Below are positions 50,254 through 58,942 of a DNA stretch of 60,191 nt, piece by piece. The DNA comes from Mediterranea sp. (in: CFB group bacteria). GTDB taxonomy: Bacteria; Bacteroidota; Bacteroidia; Bacteroidales; Bacteroidaceae. Made by a program: the position numbers and the translations under genes. The DNA lies in assembly GCA_031261785.1 (NCBI GenBank), contig JAISIZ010000093.1:1-60191 (forward strand). The letters run 5' to 3'. The notes under the pieces were generated by a model. That model did no database searches. It saw only the letters and a program-made list of their open reading frames with translations, and had not been told where the DNA came from. Positions within the stretch are counted from its first letter, which is position 1. Every line of letters begins with the position of its first letter.

Positions 50254-52588
50254 ACTTCTGGGCGTCGCCCGCGCCCGTACCTTTATACTTGCTCTTCTTC
50301 TGGTTGAACTTATACTGCACGGTGAGCGACACCGTGCGCGAGTTGAAGCGGTTCCGAGTGTCCGTCACGCTTATCGTGCCCGAGTATCCCCTATAGTGGT
50401 TCTTGTAGGAATCCAGCAGGGCGTCGCCCTTGAGCAGGAAGGTGAGCCTGTCGTCGAAGAATCCCTTGTAGAGGCTGGCCGAGGCGTTCCAGTAAGCGCG
50501 GAGCGACTGGCTGTTGCCGTCGTCCATCTTCCCCACCCATCCCAGGTCGGCGTTGAGCACGAAGCCGGCGGGCAGGCGGAAAGCGTTGTCCCACCGCAGG
50601 CGAGGCTGCCAGCGATTGAGGCGGCGCGTCACTACCTCGCCCGCGTCGTTGGGCGTGTCGACGCTGTACCATTGCTTATAGAGGCGCGCTTCCCACCGCG
50701 GCGACCAGCAGCCGATGGTGGGCGAGGCGGTGAGACTGACGCGGAACCAGTTGTACGACGGGCTGTTGACGTACGTCTGCACGCTGATGGTAGGGTCGTC
50801 GTTGTAGATGTCCATGTACATGGAGAACTCGTCCTTGCTGTGGTTGAGGGCGGCGTAGAGCTGCCACCAGCGGTAGGTGGCTTTCAGCGTGAGGCTCTGT
50901 ACGGTCTGCGGGCGCAGGAAGGGATTTCCCTGGACGTAGGTGTATCGGGTGATGTAAGCCACGCGGTCGTTGAGCATGTCGTACGAGGGGCGCGTCACGT
51001 CCGACGAGTAAGCCAGCTGCGCCTGCACCGGTCCTATGGGGAAGCCCAGTGAGACGGAAGGGAAGAGGTTGCTGTAATGCCGGCTCTGCCCAGGCTGGAA
51101 CTTGCCGTCCTCGTAGTAGCCGAAGCCCGTATCCTCGAAGCGCAGCCCGGCGCGCAGCCTCACGTTCTTCAGCAGTGTCCGCTCGTACTCCACGAAGCCG
51201 GCGGCGAGACGCTCCTGCACCCAGCTGAGGTTGTTGGGGATCACGTTCTCGGGATTGACGTAGGTGTTGTCCCGTGACGTGTAGCTGTATTCCCCGCCGA
51301 AGGTGAGGTCACCTTCCCAGAGCGGGCGGCTCACCACAAGCTTGCCGGCGTACAACGTGTTGGCGGTGTTGTTGTATGTATGCACTTCCGAGGGGCGGGC
51401 TTCGCCTTCCTCGCTCGTCTCCACTTGCGAGGTGGCGTCGTTGAGCTTCTGTTTCCGTCGGAGCAGGCTCGCGTCGAGGCGCACGTCCCAGTCGCCCCAC
51501 TTGGCGTAGTAGTAGATGTTGGCCTCGTGGTTGCTGGTCTGCTTGAGATTGTCCATGCGGCTGACGACCGATTCGTAAGGCTCGTCGTTCTTCAGCAGGT
51601 CGGAGGTGAAGTCTTGCCCGTGCCTGCTGTTGGGGTCGCGGAAGAAGCGATAATTGCCGCCTACGGACTGTTTGTCGCCCAAGGCGTAGTCCACCGACAG
51701 GTTGGTGGTGAGCCTGCGGCTGCGGTCGGTCTCCGCGGTCACCGCACGGTTTTTCCAGTGGTCGGCCAGGTACGTGTCGATGGTCAGGTCGCCCAGTCTG
51801 CGGAAGTATCCGTCGGAGTACGCCACCATGCCCGACACGTCCAGCCCGCCGTGGCGATAGTAGAGGTTGAGCTGCTGGCTTCCTCCCCACTGGTCGGCGT
51901 AGCTGACGTATGTCCGCTCGCTCACGCCCAGTCCGTCGTCGGTCCGGCGCTTGGTGCGGATGCGAATGACGGCTTTCACCGACTTGGCGTACCTCGCCCC
52001 GGGGTTGCTCACCACCTCCACCGCCTCGATCTCGGCCGAGGTGAGCTGTGCCAGCTCGTCGGCGTCGCGCACCTCACGCCCGTTGATGTAGATCAATGGC
52101 TCGCCTCGCCCGAAAACATCCAGCCGCCCGTTCTCCAGCGATACGCCCGGCAGTTTGGAGAGCACGTCGTTGGCTGTACCCACTTTCTCGAGCACGCTAC
52201 CGCTTACGGTGGTCTCCAGCGCGTCGCCTTTGATGCGCGTCACGGGGATGGAGGCTTTCACCACCACTTCTTGTAGCACCAAGGCATCTTCGTCGAGTAC
52301 GATGTCGCCCATATCCGTCCGATTTTCGGGTAGCGGGAGCACCTTCTCGCGGTAGCCGATATAGCTCACGCGCAGCAGCGCCGCCTCGGACGCCAGTACG
52401 AGTTGGAACTCGCCCGCCTCGTTGGAGACGCAGCCCGCCACGTAGGTCGAGTCGCTCCTTGTCAGGACGACGTTGGCGTATGGTACGGGCTGGCTGGCTT
52501 GGTCGATCACTCTTCCCCGCAGTTGCTGGGCGGATAGCTGGCTCGTCAGCAGGAAGCAGGCGAGCAGAAGATTCATCAATACTTTCAT
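50243..52588 (-). CDS. TonB-dependent-receptor-like outer membrane beta-barrel protein
   Basis: 781 residues from the ATG at 52588; an ATG at 52597 adds three. Signal peptide (MKVLMNLLLACFLLTSQLSAQ), carboxypeptidase-like domain (GRVIDQASQPVPYANVVL), plug (TANDVLSKLPGVSLENGRLDVFGRGEPLIYINGREV) and a beta-barrel ending before a basic KFNQKKSKYKGTGAGDAQKFRL tail. It belongs to the outer-membrane beta-barrel family 14 group rather than SusC. No TonB box partner genes are adjacent. Substrate unknown. The 3' end overlaps the pilus operon on the opposite strand. Confidence 0.85.
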   Translation of the reverse strand: MKVLMNLLLACFLLTSQLSAQQLRGRVIDQASQPVPYANVVLTRSDSTYVAGCVSNEAGEFQLVLASEAALLRVSYIGYREKVLPLPENRTDMGDIVLDEDALVLQEVVVKASIPVTRIKGDALETTVSGSVLEKVGTANDVLSKLPGVSLENGRLDVFGRGEPLIYINGREVRDADELAQLTSAEIEAVEVVSNPGARYAKSVKAVIRIRTKRRTDDGLGVSERTYVSYADQWGGSQQLNLYYRHGGLDVSGMVAYSDGYFRRLGDLTIDTYLADHWKNRAVTAETDRSRRLTTNLSVDYALGDKQSVGGNYRFFRDPNSRHGQDFTSDLLKNDEPYESVVSRMDNLKQTSNHEANIYYYAKWGDWDVRLDASLLRRKQKLNDATSQVETSEEGEARPSEVHTYNNTANTLYAGKLVVSRPLWEGDLTFGGEYSYTSRDNTYVNPENVIPNNLSWVQERLAAGFVEYERTLLKNVRLRAGLRFEDTGFGYYEDGKFQPGQSRHYSNLFPSVSLGFPIGPVQAQLAYSSDVTRPSYDMLNDRVAYITRYTYVQGNPFLRPQTVQSLTLKATYRWWQLYAALNHSKDEFSMYMDIYNDDPTISVQTYVNSPSYNWFRVSLTASPTIGCWSPRWEARLYKQWYSVDTPNDAGEVVTRRLNRWQPRLRWDNAFRLPAGFVLNADLGWVGKMDDGNSQSLRAYWNASASLYKGFFDDRLTFLLKGDALLDSYKNHYRGYSGTISVTDTRNRFNSRTVSLTVQYKFNQKKSKYKGTGAGDAQKFRL

Positions 52589-52902
52589 CTCTGTCATTAC
52601 AATAGTTGTTCATCGGATATTAGACGGAGCGCGGAGGGAAAAAGTTGCGGGAACGTAGCTTTTTCCCAGACTTCATCACTTTTCGCCCTCATCACATAGC
52701 GTACACTGATAATCTATCATTTCTCGTGCGGATTTGCATAAGCCTTCTCGCCTTCGAGATAGGTATTTGCATGGCGCATCTTCGAGAAGTGCTCGATAAA
52801 AAAACGACCGAATAAACACGATTATCAACCAAATGGCCCTTGTTCCTTACCGTTCACTCACGGAACAGGAAAAGTGGGCTTAAAAAAGTTATAGATTTAC
52901 TC
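52589..52902. other. intergenic region with no gene seen
   Basis: No coding signal. It carries CTCGTGCGGATTTGCATAAG (about 52721-52740), the inverted counterpart of the motif at about 32391, and a CTTCTCG...CGAGAAG dyad. Confidence 0.5.
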
Positions 52903-52910
52903 TATCTTTG
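52903..52910 (+). promoter_or_regulatory. -7 box TATCTTTG of the SPFH cassette
   Basis: Exact TAnnTTTG match; the only good promoter candidate before 53035, giving a leader of about 120 nt. Confidence 0.6.
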
Positions 52911-52922
52911 GGCGCCGCATAA

Positions 52923-52982
52923 CGGTTTCGCGTATCCAGCGAACCGGATGCCCGCTCCTGCGTGACCGCGGAGCGGATGCGG
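52923..52982 (+). promoter_or_regulatory. structured 5' leader of the SPFH cassette
   Basis: Two predicted hairpins: CGGTTTCGC/GCGAACCG (52923-52947) and CCGCTCC/GGAGCGG (about 52952-52976). They are followed by a run of ten A. The absence of a T-run argues against a terminator. Confidence 0.4.
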
Positions 52983-53034
52983 AAAAAAAAAAGAGGTGGA
53001 TTAATCTATTAATGAGAATAACTGATTACTACGT

Positions 53035-54300
53035 ATGGCGATAATTGATTTGGTGAGATGGTCACCGCAGGGGAGTAAAACCGTCTATGCTTGGCGTTTC
53101 CCCGAAACCAATCTGAGTACCTACACGCAGCTGATTGTGCAGGAATCGCAAGAGGCGGTATTGTTTTCGAAAGGACAGATCGTCGGGAAATTCGGCCCGG
53201 GAAAACACACGTTGAACACCGAGAACCTGCCTATTTTGCGAAGCTTGTTCGGCATTCCTTTTGGCGGCAAGAATCCGTTCACGGCAGAAGTGTGGTTTGT
53301 GAACAAGATACAGACTTTCAGCATCGACTGGGCTGTAGACAAGATGGCGATCCACGATCCCGACTACAACACGCAATTGCCACTTGTGGCTGGCGGGCGT
53401 TACGGCCTAAAAGTGAACGATGCCGAAAAGTTCCTGATCAAAGCCGTGGGGAGCAAGACGGAATTTACTCAGGACGACCTGACGGAACAATTCTTTGGCG
53501 AGTTCTCGACGAAGACCAAGTCGCAGATCGCCCAATACGTGATCAAGCATCGCGTGGGTTTCAAGCAATTGTCCGCCTACCTGGACGAGCTGTCCGGATA
53601 TTTAAGGAACGTGCTGAATCCCTTCTGGGATAACCTCGGGTTGGAATTGCTGCAATTCAGCATCACCTCCATCGACATTGACAAGTCCAGCGAGGAAGGG
53701 CGGAAAGTAGCCGAAGCCATAGCGACGCAAGCCTCGATGTCGATTACCGGACACACCTGGCAGCAGGAACAGATGTTCAACACCGCCAACAACGCGGTGG
53801 ATGGCTTTGGCAACGGCAACGGTGGTTTGCTCGGCGGCCTGATGGCCATCAACATGATGGGTGGAATGGGCGGAGGAGGCGCCGTGGGCAACGGAATGAT
53901 GCAGACGCAGTTCGACCAGCCCTCTTTCGGCGGAAACAGCCCGAACGTCCAGGGACAATCCGTGGGACCGAAACCGCAGATGGAATTGGTTTACTGCTCC
54001 AACTGCGCGAAGAGATACCCAAGCACCTCACGATTCTGCCCCTATTGCGGCGACCCGTACAACCCTTGCCCCAGATGTGGGACGGACAACGACCAAAACG
54101 CCAAACGCTGCGTGAGTTGCGGGTTACCGCTGCAGTCGGGCGGACAGAACTGCCCGCATTGCAACGTCCCCCTGCCGACGGGAGCCACTTTCTGCGGAAA
54201 CTGCGGGAAACAAGTGCAAGCAAGCGACGTTTGCGCCCGCTGTGGGACGCCTTTGCCTCCCTCCGTGAAGTTCTGCCCGAAATGCGGCAATAAGCGCTAA
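53035..54300 (+). CDS. SPFH-domain protein with four zinc ribbons
   Basis: 421 residues. Residues about 25-230 are an SPFH/band-7 domain of the YdjI-like 'virion core' group (VQESQEAVLFSKGQIVGKFGPGKHTL, ITSIDID). A Gly/Met/Asn-rich linker (255-310) follows. The C-terminus has eight CxxC pairs (C321/324, C335/338, C345/348, C359/362, C373/376, C387/390, C400/403, C414/417), enough for four zinc ribbons. No membrane segment, so it probably sits on the inner face of the membrane. B. subtilis YdjI, a relative, works with PspA-type envelope stress proteins. It is first gene of a six-gene cassette. Confidence 0.87.
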   Translation: MAIIDLVRWSPQGSKTVYAWRFPETNLSTYTQLIVQESQEAVLFSKGQIVGKFGPGKHTLNTENLPILRSLFGIPFGGKNPFTAEVWFVNKIQTFSIDWAVDKMAIHDPDYNTQLPLVAGGRYGLKVNDAEKFLIKAVGSKTEFTQDDLTEQFFGEFSTKTKSQIAQYVIKHRVGFKQLSAYLDELSGYLRNVLNPFWDNLGLELLQFSITSIDIDKSSEEGRKVAEAIATQASMSITGHTWQQEQMFNTANNAVDGFGNGNGGLLGGLMAINMMGGMGGGGAVGNGMMQTQFDQPSFGGNSPNVQGQSVGPKPQMELVYCSNCAKRYPSTSRFCPYCGDPYNPCPRCGTDNDQNAKRCVSCGLPLQSGGQNCPHCNVPLPTGATFCGNCGKQVQASDVCARCGTPLPPSVKFCPKCGNKR

Positions 54301-54319
54301 CCATTTAATCGATACAATT

Positions 54320-55030
54320 ATGGATACCAAGAAGACACTATCAGGCCTCGCGTTACTGGGCGGCGAAGCGATTATCATCGCCGTGTTCATCCTTTTCGGG
54401 AGCGATTTGCCCGGCAAGCTCCTCGTGCTGAACATTGTCGTGTCCTCGCTGATTTACGTACTGCTTTTCATGGATGTCCTTGTCCCTTGGGTCGACTTGG
54501 GCGATAAGTCGGGAAGGAAAATCGGATCGCTCGGCATACGATGGCTTCTCACCGGACTATACGCTTTCGCGGCCATCGCCGTGATGCTCATGGGCAATCT
54601 GTTCTTCGACTGGACGTTCGAGGCGCAAATTATCGCGCATTGTATTCTCGTCTTTCTGCTTGTCCTGGGATTTGTCGCTTCGATGTCGGCCTCGGACAAG
54701 GTCGCGGAGGTTTATCGGGAAGAGGTGCGGTCGCGCGATGGGATCAACGCGATGAAAACCGCGATGCGCGACTTGCGCGACAAGATGAGCGAGACGCCCG
54801 ACCTGCCCCGAAGCTTCGGGGAACGCGTCGAATCGCTCGAAGAACGCTTGCGGTTTGTTTCGCCCTCGAACAGCCAGGAGGCTTACGACCTGGAAAGTTC
54901 ATTCGCGAAAACCGTGAACGATATCGCGCGCGCCATTTCCAATTTCCAGATGAACGAAGAGGCTATTGGAAACAATCTCAATAAACTGGAACGTATTTAC
55001 CAGAACAGGAAAGCAGTATATTCAAACTAA
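54320..55030 (+). CDS. four-pass membrane protein with coiled-coil tail
   Basis: 236 residues. Four hydrophobic segments (about 9-27, 33-55, 72-93, 102-121) precede a cytosolic helical tail (125-236) with DKVAEVYREEV, ESLEERLRF and NNLNKLERIYQNRK, likely a coiled coil. I do not recognise the family. It follows the SPFH gene by 19 bp and precedes the next gene by 12 bp. It could be the membrane anchor on which the SPFH and coiled-coil proteins assemble; inference only. Confidence 0.75.
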   Translation: MDTKKTLSGLALLGGEAIIIAVFILFGSDLPGKLLVLNIVVSSLIYVLLFMDVLVPWVDLGDKSGRKIGSLGIRWLLTGLYAFAAIAVMLMGNLFFDWTFEAQIIAHCILVFLLVLGFVASMSASDKVAEVYREEVRSRDGINAMKTAMRDLRDKMSETPDLPRSFGERVESLEERLRFVSPSNSQEAYDLESSFAKTVNDIARAISNFQMNEEAIGNNLNKLERIYQNRKAVYSN

Positions 55031-55042
55031 AACTAAAATAGT

Positions 55043-56953
55043 ATGACAGGTAAGATTTTCCCTGAATCGAACAATGTCTATCAAGACCAAGCGAAGATTT
55101 TGTTCAACTATTACAGCCAGGCAGCGGAAAAGATCGTGGCCGAAGAGGAACGCATCGAAAAGGAGATAACTGTTCTCGAGGAAGAAAAAGTGGTGCTGCA
55201 AAAGCAAATCGCGGGATTGTGGATTTGGTTTCTCACGATCATCCTTTTCTTCGTGTACTTCGTGAAGAAGAACGGCTTGCTGAAAGAGATTGCCCGGAAG
55301 GATGTCCGCATCGCCGAATTCAGGAAGCAGCATGCCGAAATCTTCCGCGACTACACCGTGAGCAAGCTGGGCGTGGCGTATGTCCCTGTAGCCACTCAAA
55401 TCAAGTACGAGGACAAGAGCTTCATTGTCGACTATGCGGGAAAGGTCGATGAATCGGAGGTGACCTTGCGCCTCTCGCGCCAAAATGACCTGCTGATAGA
55501 GACCATCTCCGAACTCGAAAGCTTGTCGACAGAAGCTCCAATCGTAGAAACGTCCAACGAAACGGAGACCATCGAGACGGACGAATATTCCACCTCTATC
55601 CAGGAAATCAACCAGCACGATTATTTCGGGAAGCTGGAGCGTTCGTTACGCACCATCTCCTACTGCATGGACGACATGGACACCGTCTCGGTATCGTTGC
55701 CGTTGGTGCCCGACAAGAGCGAATACCTGGGATATCTCAACGAATTTGCCACGGGCGAGATACCCGAAGGCGCACTCACCATCCCTGTCTTCGATAAGGG
55801 AAGGTACGAGGACAGCATAAACAAGTTCCAGGAACTGAACAAGCTGAAAGATTCGCTGTCGAACAAGACACAGCAGTTCGAGGATGTATTGAAGAGCCTG
55901 ATGATTACGATGGCCAACTCGGTACAAGCGATTTCGGCCCTGAAGGTCGCGTCGACCGACAAAATAGTCTTTGAGTCGAACAAGCTCCTGTACCAAATCC
56001 TCAAAGCGCCCTACAACCACTATTCCCCCGTTTTGGAGTACGAAGAAATAGAGCGCATCCGCAACGAGAAGTTCGATTACGGCGAGTCTGCGCAAGGCTA
56101 CGAACCTTTTCACCTGAAGCCCAGTTCGCGCGTCCGCTACAACCTGCTTTCGGGTATGTGGACGGCGGAAGACGGGAGTACGACGAATTTACCCTTCGGC
56201 GTCCACCAGATCCAGGAAGAGATTATCGCTCCGGTCGTACAGAACTTGATGCGCGAGAATCGGATGGAGCGGCTCAAGATCTACAATTATATCAAGGACC
56301 AGAAAATAGACTATCTCAATAAATGGCACCAGGATACGGATGCCTTCTACCGCGCCAACCGTGCGGAAAGCTCGGACATCATCAACCTGATGCAAGCGAG
56401 CCTGCGCGAATACGTGGCGGCCTACAACACGCTGATCTCATTGCAGCGTACCGAGGACAGCATGGTACAATCGAACGGCAATCTCGACTCGACCACCGTG
56501 GACATCGTCGACAATACCTCCGAGACGCTCGCCGCCTTCGAGTTGCAGTCCCAGGAGTTCAAGAGAACACAATCGGATTTCGAGGAGTACATAGAGCGTC
56601 TCAAGGAGGATATTGAGCAGAAGGCCGAGAAGTTCGGGCACGTCGAGTACTACGACGCGAAGCTGAGCGACGGGTACTCCAACGAAATGGCCATTGCCGC
56701 CGACGAGATCCGTGAGTTGGACAACCGCCGGAAACCGCTATCCCTCGTCAATCCTCTTTTCGCCAAGACCTCCGAGTTGCCGCCATCGCCCAACGTGGAG
56801 GAGATCACGCTCGAATATATGTCCCTGAATCTGCCGGTAATCGCCAAAACGGCGTTGGAAAGCCTGAAAGAGGGAGATATCGGGAGCGAAGACGAGCCGG
56901 TCGACACGTACGGGCCGGACGAAGAGGCCACCAAAGAGACAGGAAACGAATAA
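55043..56953 (+). CDS. large single-pass coiled-coil protein
   Basis: 636 residues. An N-terminal helix rich in Glu and Lys (about 28-55, KIVAEEERIEKEITVLEEEK) leads into one membrane segment (58-74, GLWIWFLTIILFFVYFV). The rest is a long, mostly helical domain with further coiled-coil potential (about 275-300 and 500-545) and an acidic tail (DIGSEDEPVDTYGPDEEATKETGNE). No enzymatic motif is visible and I do not recognise the family. Tight spacing (12 bp on each side) puts it in the cassette. Confidence 0.75.
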   Translation: MTGKIFPESNNVYQDQAKILFNYYSQAAEKIVAEEERIEKEITVLEEEKVVLQKQIAGLWIWFLTIILFFVYFVKKNGLLKEIARKDVRIAEFRKQHAEIFRDYTVSKLGVAYVPVATQIKYEDKSFIVDYAGKVDESEVTLRLSRQNDLLIETISELESLSTEAPIVETSNETETIETDEYSTSIQEINQHDYFGKLERSLRTISYCMDDMDTVSVSLPLVPDKSEYLGYLNEFATGEIPEGALTIPVFDKGRYEDSINKFQELNKLKDSLSNKTQQFEDVLKSLMITMANSVQAISALKVASTDKIVFESNKLLYQILKAPYNHYSPVLEYEEIERIRNEKFDYGESAQGYEPFHLKPSSRVRYNLLSGMWTAEDGSTTNLPFGVHQIQEEIIAPVVQNLMRENRMERLKIYNYIKDQKIDYLNKWHQDTDAFYRANRAESSDIINLMQASLREYVAAYNTLISLQRTEDSMVQSNGNLDSTTVDIVDNTSETLAAFELQSQEFKRTQSDFEEYIERLKEDIEQKAEKFGHVEYYDAKLSDGYSNEMAIAADEIRELDNRRKPLSLVNPLFAKTSELPPSPNVEEITLEYMSLNLPVIAKTALESLKEGDIGSEDEPVDTYGPDEEATKETGNE

Positions 56954-56965
56954 AAGCAGGAAATT

Positions 56966-57892
56966 ATGGCATCCATAGATTGCGTAGTAGATACGAACCC
57001 GATGGCGGCAGAAATAAGCTCTGTCTCCAATCACATAAAAGGCACTACAACCGCGGTTGTAGCCATGCAAGCCGCCGTGGTCCTGGCCGAAGAGAAAGCC
57101 GCCAACCACGTTTGCGACAATGTGAACAAAGGCTTTTATACGCTGATTCGTTCCCAGATTTCTCAGAAAATCGCCAAGCTACAGAGCGAGGTCGATTCGC
57201 ATTTGATGCAACTCAACGCGCAGCGCAAGCAGCTCATGGCCATCAAAAGCCGTATGGGGCGAGACTACAACATGATTTCGCGTCGCTACCTGAAGTTGTT
57301 CAACGGACTGAACCAGAACCTGAAACAACGCATTTTCGATCTCGACAAGCCGACGATCGATTTCGCGGTACACGAAGTGGAAAGGGTATCGAACAGGACA
57401 CGATACCTGACGGCCACCGTCCCGGTATCGCAAGTCGAATCGCTGGCCATCAGCCAGAAGATCGTGGCTTCGAATGTGAAGTACCGCGGGGCGAAAGTGA
57501 TCAACTCGATGTCGCGTTTTCTCTCCGATATGTCGGAACAGAAGAAGCTGACCGATAGGATACTGCTCAGGACGGATCGTGACGCGGATTTGCCCCTCTC
57601 CATTCCGGTGATCATCTACGAATGCAACTTCGACGGGCTTGGGGGCAAGAACCTCGATGTCGTAGTGGGCAAGGAGCAATTGAGCCAGCAGGCGCGGTCG
57701 GCGGTGAAGAACGCCGTCAACCAGGTCATCGAGGACATACGATGGCAAAGCAATCCCGGGATAGACAATGAGGTGAAGAGCGAATTTAGCAAATACCTTT
57801 CGCGCTCCAACTCATCACAACGCGTGAAAGAGATGGCGGGCAAATTGTTTGCGGACCACATTTTTCAAACCATTCAGAACGGAGAGGTATGA
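56966..57892 (+). CDS. unknown protein, cassette paralogue A
   Basis: 308 residues, no signal peptide or membrane span. A helical core at about 55-133 (GFYTLIRSQISQKIAKLQ, LNAQRKQ, RDYNMISRRYLKLF, RIFDLDKPT) is shared with the next gene. The match also covers an upstream helix (21-50) and a C-terminal RVKEMAGKLF. No known domain recognised. The last four bases overlap the start of paralogue B (ATGA), which implies coupled and perhaps equimolar synthesis. Confidence 0.72.
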   Translation: MASIDCVVDTNPMAAEISSVSNHIKGTTTAVVAMQAAVVLAEEKAANHVCDNVNKGFYTLIRSQISQKIAKLQSEVDSHLMQLNAQRKQLMAIKSRMGRDYNMISRRYLKLFNGLNQNLKQRIFDLDKPTIDFAVHEVERVSNRTRYLTATVPVSQVESLAISQKIVASNVKYRGAKVINSMSRFLSDMSEQKKLTDRILLRTDRDADLPLSIPVIIYECNFDGLGGKNLDVVVGKEQLSQQARSAVKNAVNQVIEDIRWQSNPGIDNEVKSEFSKYLSRSNSSQRVKEMAGKLFADHIFQTIQNGEV

Positions 57893-58923
57893 GCTACAGA
57901 CGAAGTTTCAGTAAAAGGATAGGCGTGTACTATTCGGGGAGCGTCAGCTATAGCTACCCGGCCTCGCAGAACGGCGGCACCGGTCGGGTCTCTTATAGCG
58001 GCACGGCGTACGAAGACGTACAGGTAAACATCGATGTCGAAACGACGCCGTTTGACAATAGCGTAGCGCATTGCAACAGCTCCGTGAATGTGCTGACGGG
58101 GGCGGTCGTAGCCACCGAGGCGGCGCAAATCGCCTCGATAGACAGCAACGCAAAGAAAATAGGCGGCACCATCGTGGAGGGATTCTTCAAGACGATCAGG
58201 TCCGAAATAAGCCAGCAGATCTCCGAATTGTCGAGCCGATTGGACGCTACCCTCATCCACCTGAACGCCATGGCGAAACGCTGCGTGGAGAAGCAACGGC
58301 AGATGGCGAAGGACTACAACGGCATCTCCAACCGCTATATCAAGATTTTCACCGACTTGAACAACGAATTGTCCAACCGGATTTACGAACTGGACAAACC
58401 CACTTTTGTCTTCAAGAAGCAGAACGATAGCTTGAATGCCCGTACGTCCGACAATGATTTGGTAAGTACAGTCGCCATTTTCGGTGCTGAGGGAGGCGAC
58501 TTGCAAGCGTATATCAGTGCCTCGGTCGTCAAAAAGCGTGCGCTGGACACCATTGGCAAGGCCAATGTCTTTCTCCTGAAGCAGAAGCGATTGAATCGTA
58601 TCATCAATCAAAGTATGCTGAAGGAAAGCCTCGCCGCCATCCACTATTCGCCGGTCTGCTTCATGGAGACGCGAGACGAAGGGGGGCAGATTCACGACAG
58701 CGTGTACCAATCCGGATTCCTGTCCAAGACACAGGCGACCAGGCTGACCGCAGTCTTCAAGGAGAGGGAATGGGGCGTTTGCCCCAATGAAGTCCGGTCT
58801 CCGGTCGGACGATATCTCCAGATTGAGGTGAACAAGTGTTACTCCGGTTCGGACGCACATTCCATCCGCGTGAAGGAGAACATAGCCCGTATGCTGGATT
58901 TTGATCAGATAGAAAGCGTGTAA
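57889..58923 (+). CDS. unknown protein, cassette paralogue B
   Basis: 344 residues, about 41 longer at the N-terminus than paralogue A. The extra part is rich in Ser, Tyr and Gly (VYYSGSVSYSYPASQNGGTG) and beta-like. The common core lies at 97-175 (GFFKTIRSEISQQISELS, LNAMAKR, KDYNGISNRYIKIF, RIYELDKPT), then RVKENIARML near the end. A and B may form a heteromer. No known domain recognised. Confidence 0.72.
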   Translation: MSYRRSFSKRIGVYYSGSVSYSYPASQNGGTGRVSYSGTAYEDVQVNIDVETTPFDNSVAHCNSSVNVLTGAVVATEAAQIASIDSNAKKIGGTIVEGFFKTIRSEISQQISELSSRLDATLIHLNAMAKRCVEKQRQMAKDYNGISNRYIKIFTDLNNELSNRIYELDKPTFVFKKQNDSLNARTSDNDLVSTVAIFGAEGGDLQAYISASVVKKRALDTIGKANVFLLKQKRLNRIINQSMLKESLAAIHYSPVCFMETRDEGGQIHDSVYQSGFLSKTQATRLTAVFKEREWGVCPNEVRSPVGRYLQIEVNKCYSGSDAHSIRVKENIARMLDFDQIESV

Positions 58924-58942
58924 ATCATTAAAACCAATCACA

